A stretch of DNA of 52,761 nucleotides from a virus. Under the pieces are notes generated by a model. It worked only from the letters and a program-made list of their open reading frames with translations, had not been told where the DNA came from and did not search any database. The stretch lies in the IMG/VR virus record IMGVR_UViG_3300014492_000001, positions 1 through 52,761 of that record, one strand, 5' to 3'. Both the position numbers and the translations under genes were made by a program. Shown here piece by piece: positions 7,593 through 15,095 of the stretch; positions within the stretch are counted from its first letter, which is position 1, and the number at the start of each line of letters is the position of its first letter.

Positions 7593-8809
7593 GCGCACTA
7601 CTCGATTTTATTCAGAAGAACGGTCGGGCTCCGTCGATTGGTTTGAATATTTATCCTATTAACAATTCGCGTCCTCAATTCGCCTTAAATCAGTTTCTAA
7701 ATTATAAGTTCTCTTCTTCGATTCTAATTCCAGTTGATTCGTTTTCATTCCAATTCACAATGCCAAGCAACATCTCTGGTTCAATCACAAATTATATCCA
7801 AGAGGGTGATATAGCGGAATTAACAGGGGCTGGGAGTACAATCTGTACTGGCATTATTGACGTAGTTGATATCGAGACTACATCAGATGGTGGTGACGTG
7901 GTTTCAATTCAGGGTAGAAACCTTCTCTCTCAACTAGAAGATCAAAGCACTGTGAACACACTAGATAATCCAATGTGGGGGAATAACATCCCGCTTCCTA
8001 GCGCAGTTGGAAGTGTCATTCAAAACACAAGAATCCCCTACTACATTGCCCAGGGCGCCCCAGCTGGTAATTTTCTTTTCGCCACATCTCCAGGGGAAAG
8101 CAAACTAACCGCGCTCCAGCGTTTTTGTGAGCCATTGAATTGTTTAATTTGGGGAGATCCGCGCGGTGGGGTTGTAGTTGGAAGGCCAAATCAGGGATCG
8201 CCCGCCATCGGATCGTTCTTTTGTGATCGAGATAATCGGGTTGCTAACGTGATGTCTATTAAGGCAATTAGGGCCTCGACTCAGATACCGAATATTATCC
8301 TACCCGTTTGGAATGGTCAGGAGACGGTTCAAAAAAGAGTTGCTGCTGAACAGGCCCTTTATAATCCCGCCTACGGGCCGAAGCGCCTAAGGCTCGCGAA
8401 CCATAACGTGCAGAGATGCGTAGTCGTTTCGAACCCAGATTCTTCTGATCCGCAATCGCTGTCAGATATCAATGCGATAAAGGTGGGTGGCTCGAATATT
8501 CTTCAGGCTTACGCCCTTCGGGAGATGGCTCGGGATAATATGCAGGAGCTGAACGTCCAGGTAAACGTTAAGAGTCACTACAACGACGACCTTCAACCCA
8601 TACTGATTGATCAGGTTTACCAGATAAAATATCCTAGAGCCGGTGTTGATGAGGGGATGTATTGCTACCAAGTAGAGTATACTTGCGACGCCTCTCAGGG
8701 CCCAAAAACCTCGGCTTACTTCTGCAAACTAGGAACGATCGTTGTCGGAACAAGCCTCACGATTGCTGCTAGACAACAAACGAACTCTGGAAATCTTCAG
8801 AAGTTATGA
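7589..8809 (+). CDS. Baseplate hub protein (Mu gp44 / P2 gpD type)
   Basis: The 406-residue protein lies where Mu encodes its hub (gp44, also called gpP). It has a beta-rich N-terminal half with FQFTMPSNISGSITNYIQEGD and DVVSIQGRNLLSQLEDQS, typical of the gpD/gp27-like hub, and a middle region TALQRFCEPLNCLIWGDPRG. The hub is a trimer that holds the spike under the tube. The gene overlaps both neighbours by 4 bp (GTGA and ATGA), so the baseplate genes are translationally coupled. Confidence 0.75.
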   Translation: MSALLDFIQKNGRAPSIGLNIYPINNSRPQFALNQFLNYKFSSSILIPVDSFSFQFTMPSNISGSITNYIQEGDIAELTGAGSTICTGIIDVVDIETTSDGGDVVSIQGRNLLSQLEDQSTVNTLDNPMWGNNIPLPSAVGSVIQNTRIPYYIAQGAPAGNFLFATSPGESKLTALQRFCEPLNCLIWGDPRGGVVVGRPNQGSPAIGSFFCDRDNRVANVMSIKAIRASTQIPNIILPVWNGQETVQKRVAAEQALYNPAYGPKRLRLANHNVQRCVVVSNPDSSDPQSLSDINAIKVGGSNILQAYALREMARDNMQELNVQVNVKSHYNDDLQPILIDQVYQIKYPRAGVDEGMYCYQVEYTCDASQGPKTSAYFCKLGTIVVGTSLTIAARQQTNSGNLQKL

Positions 8810-9402
8810 AGGACCAATCAGATCTCCGAAGATTCATTGGTAAAGAGATCGAGAGGCAGCTCAATATTATCCTCTCTGGTGAGGCTGGAAACGCAACCGA
8901 GCAATCTGAGGATATCCAAAACTCTTACCCAGGTATGCCAGGTATCGTTTCGCGCCCAGTGATGCACCCATACGGATTTGCCTCTAAGGCACCAGATGGA
9001 ACGATAAGTGTCGTCGCGCAGCAGGGTAGCCACCCTGGGAATAAATTGGTACTGGGTCACAGAGCTTCTGATCGTCCTACAGACCTTGCCTCTGGAGAGG
9101 TCGTTCTTTATAACGAATTCGGCCAGGCGATTTACGTTAGAGATGGCAAGATCCAAGTAGGTACGTCGGCTTCTGCAAGCCCAATGGTTCTTGGTGACGT
9201 GCTGATGAACTTCATCACCGACTTGATAAATGCGTTCTTAAACGCCCCAGATATCACTCAGGGGGCCTTCGGACCTGGCTTCTTGGAGCCTCAAATCAGA
9301 CAAGCTCTGACGGATGCACTTCAGAAGTACGTGACTACCACTTCCACTAATGTTGTTTCGCAGCTAACCTATACGGAAAGAGGGGGAACAAATGGCTCTT
9401 AG
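8806..9402 (+). CDS. Baseplate spike protein (Mu gp45 / P2 gpV type)
   Basis: The 198-residue protein has an N-terminal helix, then MPGIVSRPVMHPYGFASKAP with an OB-fold-like pattern (NKLVLGHRASDRP...LASGEVVLYNEFGQAIYVRDGKI), and a C-terminal part that should form the beta-helical spike. Mu gp45 and P2 gpV puncture the outer membrane. No HxH iron-binding tip motif is obvious at the end (the last residues are LTYTERGGTNGS), so the tip may be elsewhere or built differently. Confidence 0.75.
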   Translation: MKDQSDLRRFIGKEIERQLNIILSGEAGNATEQSEDIQNSYPGMPGIVSRPVMHPYGFASKAPDGTISVVAQQGSHPGNKLVLGHRASDRPTDLASGEVVLYNEFGQAIYVRDGKIQVGTSASASPMVLGDVLMNFITDLINAFLNAPDITQGAFGPGFLEPQIRQALTDALQKYVTTTSTNVVSQLTYTERGGTNGS

Positions 9403-9676
9403 CGCAACAAGACTAAATGCTAATCGTTTCACTTCCATCTACGCCGACCTTCAGGCTCAGTTCCCAATTCCAGGCGGTCTTCTCGCGGCGGAACAAGCGC
9501 AGTGTACTGCGGACCAACAGAAGCTCGCTCACGCAATCGCAGACAATGAGGGCTCCGACGTAGTTACTGAGTTTGTCGACAACGGAACAGTTCCTGCCGG
9601 AATTGCCCTAGACGTTACCTCTGGCCCTGGCGCCGGAAGCACTGGAAATACCGTAGCCCCTGGGGGGATTTTATGA
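9392..9676 (+). CDS. Small baseplate-region protein of unknown role
   Basis: This 94-residue protein (MALSATRLNANRFTSIYADLQ...) has a helical N-terminal half and a glycine/serine/proline-rich end. A strong ribosome binding site (AGAGGGGG) precedes it inside the end of the spike gene. Proteins starting ALSxxRLxAN are common in baseplate clusters of uncultured Mu-like phages, but I know of no assigned function. It may be a spike accessory or tip partner. Confidence 0.6.
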   Translation: MALSATRLNANRFTSIYADLQAQFPIPGGLLAAEQAQCTADQQKLAHAIADNEGSDVVTEFVDNGTVPAGIALDVTSGPGAGSTGNTVAPGGIL

Positions 9677-10041
9677 GCTCTTGGAATTTGAACCCAGCTA
9701 CCGGCGATTACATCATGGTAAACGGGGCGCCTCAGCCAACGGAATCACTAACCATTCCATGTTATTACAGGATTAAGATTCCTAGAAAGCAATGGATGTA
9801 CGCACCAAATACCAGCTACGGTTCTGACTTAAATACGATTAAAAAGAAAACGGGAACCGCTTCACTTAAGATGATTGAGGCCGCATGCCAGCCGATCGTA
9901 ACAGATGGCCGTGCTTCTTCTGTTTCCGCTTCTTACCAAAACGTGCAACCATCTTCTCGAAATAGCGGAGCGGTTCAGGTCGCGATCGTAGATGCGCAGG
10001 GTACGCCCCAAAATCTTAACCTTCCTCCGGTAGGAGACTAA
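9673..10041 (+). CDS. Baseplate wedge protein, gpW/Mu gp46-like
   Basis: The 122-residue product begins MSSWNLNPATGDYIMVNGAPQ, close to the LxxxxGD(x)xxxxG opening of Mu gp46 and P2 gpW relatives, and lies directly before the gp47/gpJ wedge gene. The middle contains KQWMYAPNTSYGSDLNTIKK, as in gp46-type proteins (G.dl...). It should join gp47 to the hub. The overlap with the preceding gene is 4 bp (ATGA). Confidence 0.7.
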   Translation: MSSWNLNPATGDYIMVNGAPQPTESLTIPCYYRIKIPRKQWMYAPNTSYGSDLNTIKKKTGTASLKMIEAACQPIVTDGRASSVSASYQNVQPSSRNSGAVQVAIVDAQGTPQNLNLPPVGD

Positions 10042-10042
10042 A

Positions 10043-11257
10043 ATGGCGACTACGCTACCAACACCAACAGACATCGCGGACGATTACCTCGTTTATTTAA
10101 GTAGCCTTCAACCCGACTTGAATGTCGATCAAGAGGATTCTGACTGGTGGATTCGTTCTCGCGTAACGGGTGGGGTGGTTGCTGGCGTTTATGCAGATAA
10201 TTATTTAATCTCTCAAGACGCTTTCCCTCAGAACGCGCGCCAAGACGCCATTGCCCAATGGCTGATTACCCTTTTCGGAAACGATCCAGTTCAGGGTAAC
10301 TTTCTTCCGGCGACGATATCTCAAGGATTCGCGTCAGTAACAGGAAACCCAGGGCAAGTTGTTTCCGTTTCTCTTCAGGCTATCTATGGTCCTAATGGAA
10401 ATGCCTATACGGTTCAGGCTGCCACCACCCTTGATTCTATAGCTGGAACAGGTCTTGTCCCCTTTCAATCAGTTGGGACTGGTCAAAACCAGAACCTTAA
10501 CGCGGGTGCGATCATTACCTTTCCATCCCCACCAGCAGGATTAAACTCTACCGCGGTTGTTGCTTCTGGTGGTTTCTCGGACGCCACCGACCAAGAATCT
10601 CTGACTGCAGCGCGTGCGCGCGTTTTAACTCGAATTAGAACTCCTCTTGGTGTTGGAAGAGTTTCAGATTATATACAGTACGCTGAAGAAGCAGACCCCT
10701 CGGTTACCTCGGCCTCCGTATCGCGCTATCCATTTGGTCTTGGGACCGTAGGGGTCTACATTACTTCCGGGACAAATAATATTGATGCCGCCGTAGATGC
10801 GGGTGAGCCAATCAACGTAATCCCATCACAGCAACTTATTGATACGGTTCAGGCTTATCTAGATATCAATAGTCCGGCTACTGACTGCGTAACTGTTTTG
10901 GCTCCTTCCGCTGTAGCTATTGACGTGAATGTTCAAGTCTCTTTATCTCAGGGAACCCTGGACACGATTCTTGCCGGTCAGAGCTTATCCCAGCGTCAGT
11001 TAATTCAAAGAGAGGTCTCGAGAGCACTGTATAAGACTCCAGTTGGGGGAAGAATCCTTGGAGCTTCTGGGTATGTTTTAGCGTCTGATATTGAACAGAG
11101 TATCGACGTAACTCTTTCCGCAGAAGCTACGGAAACGGGGACTATCCCGATCCTTCTAGATCGCCGCGTATTTCCGCTTACGGCTACTGGATACAATAGA
11201 ACGATCCTGCCTCAAGAAGTTCCAATACCAGGTACGATCACGGTCACGGTGTTCTGA
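10043..11257 (+). CDS. Baseplate wedge protein (Mu gp47 / P2 gpJ)
   Basis: The 404-residue product has the gpJ features: an N-terminal helical part (DIADDYLVYLSSLQPDLNV...), the conserved ADNYLISQDAFPQNARQDAI segment, a beta-rich central domain, and GGFSDATDQESLTAARARVL, a strongly conserved gpJ motif. It forms the wedge with gp48/gpI. It is followed immediately by the gp48-like gene (TGATG overlap). Confidence 0.85.
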   Translation: MATTLPTPTDIADDYLVYLSSLQPDLNVDQEDSDWWIRSRVTGGVVAGVYADNYLISQDAFPQNARQDAIAQWLITLFGNDPVQGNFLPATISQGFASVTGNPGQVVSVSLQAIYGPNGNAYTVQAATTLDSIAGTGLVPFQSVGTGQNQNLNAGAIITFPSPPAGLNSTAVVASGGFSDATDQESLTAARARVLTRIRTPLGVGRVSDYIQYAEEADPSVTSASVSRYPFGLGTVGVYITSGTNNIDAAVDAGEPINVIPSQQLIDTVQAYLDINSPATDCVTVLAPSAVAIDVNVQVSLSQGTLDTILAGQSLSQRQLIQREVSRALYKTPVGGRILGASGYVLASDIEQSIDVTLSAEATETGTIPILLDRRVFPLTATGYNRTILPQEVPIPGTITVTVF

Positions 11258-11955
11258 TGCCAATTTTTCTTCAGGCTCAGGACGTATATCGGATCATACA
11301 GCGAGAGCTGCCGCCCGATGACGTGTATCCAGATGGAGCGCCAGATGCCTTTTATTCAACGTCCGACAGCTTTGCGACCGCGAAAATCATCGCCGACTAT
11401 TATTCGGTCCTTCAGAATACTTACGAGAATAACTACCCTAATACGGCTGTTGACCGACTCGCGGACTTTGAGTTTCTTTATTTTGGCTATACTTTGGATG
11501 CTTCTCTTTCGGTGGATGAGAGGCGGTCCCGGCTTTTAGCGAAGATCCGCACTCAAAGAAGAACCACTTCTGCGGATCTTCTTGCTGCGGTTTACACCGT
11601 GATCGATCCCAGCATTTTGGCTGAAATCGTTCCTTGGGGTTGCGGTTGTAATGGTTGGGTTCTGGATGTTTCTCAATTAGAAATCTCGACCATCCTCAAT
11701 GAGTTCAACGGTCTTGAGCGAGTCGGACCAAATCTTTGTCAGTTGGACGCAGCGGATTATGGATTCACTCAACAACAATTTGAAGATCTTCAAGCGCAAG
11801 CTTATACCTACGAAGTGAGAATTTACGGCTATACTCTCAGTGAGACGGAGAGATTCAACCTTGACCAGACGCTTCTTCAAGCTGAAGATGCAAGAGACCT
11901 GCACATCATCGTGGATGGCCTTAACCCGAATGATGCGATAGGGGGAGACACATAA
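11257..11955 (+). CDS. Baseplate wedge protein (Mu gp48 / P2 gpI, DUF2313-like)
   Basis: The 232-residue protein follows gpJ directly, as gp48/gpI does in Mu and P2, and precedes the fibre gene. It contains RLADFEFLYFGYTLDASLSVDERRSRLLAKIR, the ERRxxLLxK pattern typical of this family, and a cysteine-containing WGCGCNGW stretch. The product links the wedge to the tail fibre. Start and stop overlap neighbours by 1 bp. Confidence 0.75.
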   Translation: MPIFLQAQDVYRIIQRELPPDDVYPDGAPDAFYSTSDSFATAKIIADYYSVLQNTYENNYPNTAVDRLADFEFLYFGYTLDASLSVDERRSRLLAKIRTQRRTTSADLLAAVYTVIDPSILAEIVPWGCGCNGWVLDVSQLEISTILNEFNGLERVGPNLCQLDAADYGFTQQQFEDLQAQAYTYEVRIYGYTLSETERFNLDQTLLQAEDARDLHIIVDGLNPNDAIGGDT

Positions 11956-13865
11956 TGGCGAACGATTCCACAGCTTTCCTGTATTGGTACAGACGTTACA
12001 AAGTCCGCGCTGTGGATATGACCAACTTCCAAGAAGCGATGGTTGAAACCGCTCGTGGTGTAGCTGAGGCCGGTTTTGGCGCTGCGGTTCTTAAAGGTTT
12101 TCAAGTTACTCCCGGATCTGGCTCTTCCGTTAATGTGAGCGCTGGTATTGCTTCTGCTCCGAGCGGTTACCTAGAAGTCATCAATGAAGCCACAGTCTTA
12201 GACGTTTCTGAAGCCGTCTCGGGGGCCTTCCCTTGCCGCTCTCTCGTCGTAGTCACCGCTGTCCCGACTGACGCAAACAACATCAACTCGCCAACCGACC
12301 CAAGCCTTCAAGTTCCGTTGAACAGTCTTCAAGAAGCTGAGATCTTTTTAATTCCAGGAACACCTTCTCAAAATCCTGTCTATCCTTCAAAGGGTCCAAA
12401 CGACACGATTCTGTGCGGACTTATTGTTCCTCCAGGCACGACTCAAATCACAACTTCCATGTTTGATTTCGAAGTGCGTGACTCCCTCGGGGTGAACTCT
12501 CTCATCGCTCAAAACCAAGTCCGCTTTGACGATAGACTTAGACCTTACAGAAACACTCCCACCGTTTTGGGTGTGAAGCCTTCTCAGAATGTGGGATCTG
12601 GTCCTTTCGGATTTACTTATCCTGGTCGCTTAAACCCAAGCAAGTACCCTCTCGCTGGTGGAAATTATTCGAGCGCAGACTCATTTTATGACTTCGCTAC
12701 GGGAGTGATTACTGGCGGTGACTCTACAACCCCAATGTTCTCCCCCTTTATCCCAAGCGGAAACAAAAGCGTTGTCTGCCTCGTTGTTCTGACTTCTGCT
12801 GACGTTCTTAAATTCAATTTCGGAAATGCTGGCGGATACGCTCAGTGTTTGGCCGCGATTCAGAATCAAGACTTCTCCGGGGGGGCCGGAAGTCTACCCG
12901 CTCAGGATGGGAATTTTCCTGTTGCCTATGTAATCATCAGCTCTTTCGGTGGTGCGATCTCCGATATTCAAGTCATCGACTCTCGCGCGTTCTTAGGATC
13001 TGGCGCAGGGGCTGCGAAGTTTCAAAAGGAAGTACCCGTTGGTTTGGTTAACGGAAGCAATAACCTGTTCGCTCTTTCAAGTGCTCCTGTAGACCCATTG
13101 AGTTTAGATTTCTACGTCGGCACGAATCTTTTAGAAAAGTCTGACTACACCCTTAACGGAAACGAAGTCACGATCACGAACGCCTCTTTGATCCCCTATG
13201 CGGGTCAATCGGTTTACGCGAGCTATTTAATTTCTGGAGCCGTAGCAAACGCCGGTGGTGCCGGCACTGTAGGCGCTAAGTTCACTTCTGAGGTTCCTTC
13301 TGGAACAGTAGACGGCACTAATAACGTGTTTACTCTAGCGAACACTCCAATTGATCCCGAGAGCGTCTTCTTTTTTGTTGGGGTGAACTGCCTAGAGTCA
13401 ACCGATTACTCGATTAGCGGGACTACTATTACGATTAGTAATTCTGATTTTATTCCGGTCCCAGGTCAAAGCGTTTACTGCAAATACCTCTATTCTGGGA
13501 TTATTCCTGGGGGTGGAGGAGGCGGCGGTGGGAGCGGTTCGTCGGGATACGTGGCTCACGGTTCCCCAGGCTCACCAATTCTAGTCGTCTCGATGACGGC
13601 TGTATCTGGATCGAATGACCCACTTCAGACCCTTTTCCTAGCGACTGCAAGCGGATCTTTTAATGTGGGTTCCAATCCACAGATTAGACCTGGTGTGTCC
13701 GTCGGTCAGGTTATTAAGCTTAAAGGCGTTGACCCTGTAAACTACCCGATTTTCCAAGACGGAAGCGGCCTCGATTTGAATGGGGCTCTTTATCTAAAAC
13801 AAGGACAGGCTGCCGAACTCAGCTGGAACGGCTCCGTCTGGAGCGAAGACTCAAGGAGAATGTAA
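11955..13865 (+). CDS. Tail fibre protein with internal repeats
   Basis: The 636-residue protein starts with a baseplate-attachment-like N-terminus (residues 1-130; FQVTPGSGSSVNVSAGIA) common in Mu-type fibres. Residues about 350-430 and 438-515 are two copies of an 80-residue beta domain sharing the pattern EVPxGxVxGxNNxFxLxxxPxDPxS...DYxxxG...PxxGQSVYxxYLxSG. A glycine linker (GGGGGGGGSGSSG) then leads to a C-terminal 90-residue domain (NPQIRPGVSVGQVIKLKG...SWNGSVWSE) that is paralogous to the end of the next gene's product. This is the best candidate for the main receptor-binding fibre. Confidence 0.8.
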   Translation: MANDSTAFLYWYRRYKVRAVDMTNFQEAMVETARGVAEAGFGAAVLKGFQVTPGSGSSVNVSAGIASAPSGYLEVINEATVLDVSEAVSGAFPCRSLVVVTAVPTDANNINSPTDPSLQVPLNSLQEAEIFLIPGTPSQNPVYPSKGPNDTILCGLIVPPGTTQITTSMFDFEVRDSLGVNSLIAQNQVRFDDRLRPYRNTPTVLGVKPSQNVGSGPFGFTYPGRLNPSKYPLAGGNYSSADSFYDFATGVITGGDSTTPMFSPFIPSGNKSVVCLVVLTSADVLKFNFGNAGGYAQCLAAIQNQDFSGGAGSLPAQDGNFPVAYVIISSFGGAISDIQVIDSRAFLGSGAGAAKFQKEVPVGLVNGSNNLFALSSAPVDPLSLDFYVGTNLLEKSDYTLNGNEVTITNASLIPYAGQSVYASYLISGAVANAGGAGTVGAKFTSEVPSGTVDGTNNVFTLANTPIDPESVFFFVGVNCLESTDYSISGTTITISNSDFIPVPGQSVYCKYLYSGIIPGGGGGGGGSGSSGYVAHGSPGSPILVVSMTAVSGSNDPLQTLFLATASGSFNVGSNPQIRPGVSVGQVIKLKGVDPVNYPIFQDGSGLDLNGALYLKQGQAAELSWNGSVWSEDSRRM

Positions 13866-14716
13866 TGAAAAAGTATTTGCTCTTATTATTAGCTTTATCG
13901 ACAGTTGTTTTTGCGAGTTCTACTCGAACGGTAACGGATGACCAACTCACATCCCCAGACGGTTCTAAAGTTTGGTCTATGCCCGCTGCGACCGATACAA
14001 TTCTTGGACGTGCCACTACGGATACGCTCACGAATAAATCAATGTCCGGTGCGAGTAATACCTTTACTCTCATTCCTGTTGGAGCGATCGGGGATGGAAG
14101 CGTCCTTTCCGGATCTAATACAGGGGACGTTACGCTGGGAACCGCGAATGGACTTTCTCTTACAGGACAGGCCCTTTCTCTCGGTACTTCAAGCACCTCA
14201 ACTACTGGGGCCCTCACTTCGACTGATTGGAACACTTTCAACGGAAAGCAATCAGGACCACTCACTGGAGACGTGACCACGAGTGGCGCGGCTGCGACTC
14301 TAGCCACCGTGAACTCTAACGTGGGATCATTCACGAACGCAAATATCACCGTTAATGCAAAGGGATTAATTACTGCAGCAGCTAACGGAACCGGAAGCGG
14401 GACGACCGTTGTTGGGTCCACTGGAACCCCTACTTCGATTACCGCTGCAGGTGGTATCTCTTTCAGTGCTGCGAATGACACACTGAACTTCATTCAGGGT
14501 TCTGGCGGAGCTGTGACTGTAACGGCGAGCCCTCAGATTGCTGCTGGGACCGCTGTAGGACAAAAACTAGAACTCATCGGTCGTAGCGCAACCAACACGG
14601 TTACTCTCGCAGATGGTACGGGACTTTCTTTAAACGGAACTTGGGTGGGTGGACTTCAGAGCGTGATCGGTTTACGTTGGGACGGAACCGTATGGACTGA
14701 GCGCTACAGGAGATAA
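13865..14716 (+). CDS. Fibre-like protein with Sec signal peptide
   Basis: The 283-residue product begins with MKKYLLLLLALSTVVFASS, a typical Sec signal with likely cleavage after VFA. The mature part is S/T/G-rich with the tail-fibre motif ALTSTDWNTFNGKQ and DVTTSGAAATLATVN, patterns seen in repetitive fibre shafts. The C-terminal 85 residues (SPQIAAGTAVGQKLELIG...LRWDGTVWTERYRR) are homologous to the end of the preceding fibre. A signal peptide is unusual for a virion protein. It overlaps the previous stop (TAATG). It could be a fibre, a decoy or an envelope-targeted blocker. Confidence 0.75.
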   Translation: MKKYLLLLLALSTVVFASSTRTVTDDQLTSPDGSKVWSMPAATDTILGRATTDTLTNKSMSGASNTFTLIPVGAIGDGSVLSGSNTGDVTLGTANGLSLTGQALSLGTSSTSTTGALTSTDWNTFNGKQSGPLTGDVTTSGAAATLATVNSNVGSFTNANITVNAKGLITAAANGTGSGTTVVGSTGTPTSITAAGGISFSAANDTLNFIQGSGGAVTVTASPQIAAGTAVGQKLELIGRSATNTVTLADGTGLSLNGTWVGGLQSVIGLRWDGTVWTERYRR

Positions 14717-14719
14717 CCC

Positions 14720-15088
14720 GTGAAACTAATATCGCTTCTGCTTCTCTTCTCTCTGAGTGCGTTTGCAAGCTCTACAAGGCTTCAGCAGGGCGACGTATTA
14801 ATTTCGTCCGATACTACTAAGACCTGGACTCCCGGAGGACCTACAGGGACCCTGATGAATTCCTCCGGGATAGTTCAAGAAATCCCCGCTGGCACCTGTA
14901 ACGGGTCCACAACCACCTTTACCTTGGCGAACACCCCAAACGTGGCGTTAACCGTTTCTCTCTATCTGGACGGTTTACTTTTGCTGCAAGGAGCCGGTAA
15001 GGATTACACCATTTCAACTGCAACCATAACTTTAACAACCGCTTGCGCGACTGGACAAACCCTAACCGCCAGCTATTCTAAGTACTGA
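14720..15088 (+). CDS. Secreted single-domain relative of the fibre repeat
   Basis: The 122-residue product has a Sec signal (MKLISLLLLFSLSAFA, cut before SS) and then SSTRLQQGDVLISSDTTKTW, which parallels SSTRTVTDDQLTSPDGSKVW in the protein before it. The rest (EIPAGTCNGSTTTFTLAN...DYTISTATITL...YSKY) is a third copy of the beta domain duplicated in the fibre at 11955. The GTG start at 14720 overlaps nothing; the spacing to the gene before is 3 bp. Two cysteines (mature part) could form a disulfide after export. Confidence 0.7.
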   Translation: MKLISLLLLFSLSAFASSTRLQQGDVLISSDTTKTWTPGGPTGTLMNSSGIVQEIPAGTCNGSTTTFTLANTPNVALTVSLYLDGLLLLQGAGKDYTISTATITLTTACATGQTLTASYSKY

Positions 15089-15095
15089 GGAAAAT

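Noticed and set aside
13819-14493. 224-codon minus-strand frame opposite the secreted fibre-like gene
   Set aside because: A hydrophobic, valine/proline-rich antisense shadow of a serine/threonine-rich coding region, without a start signal or domain.
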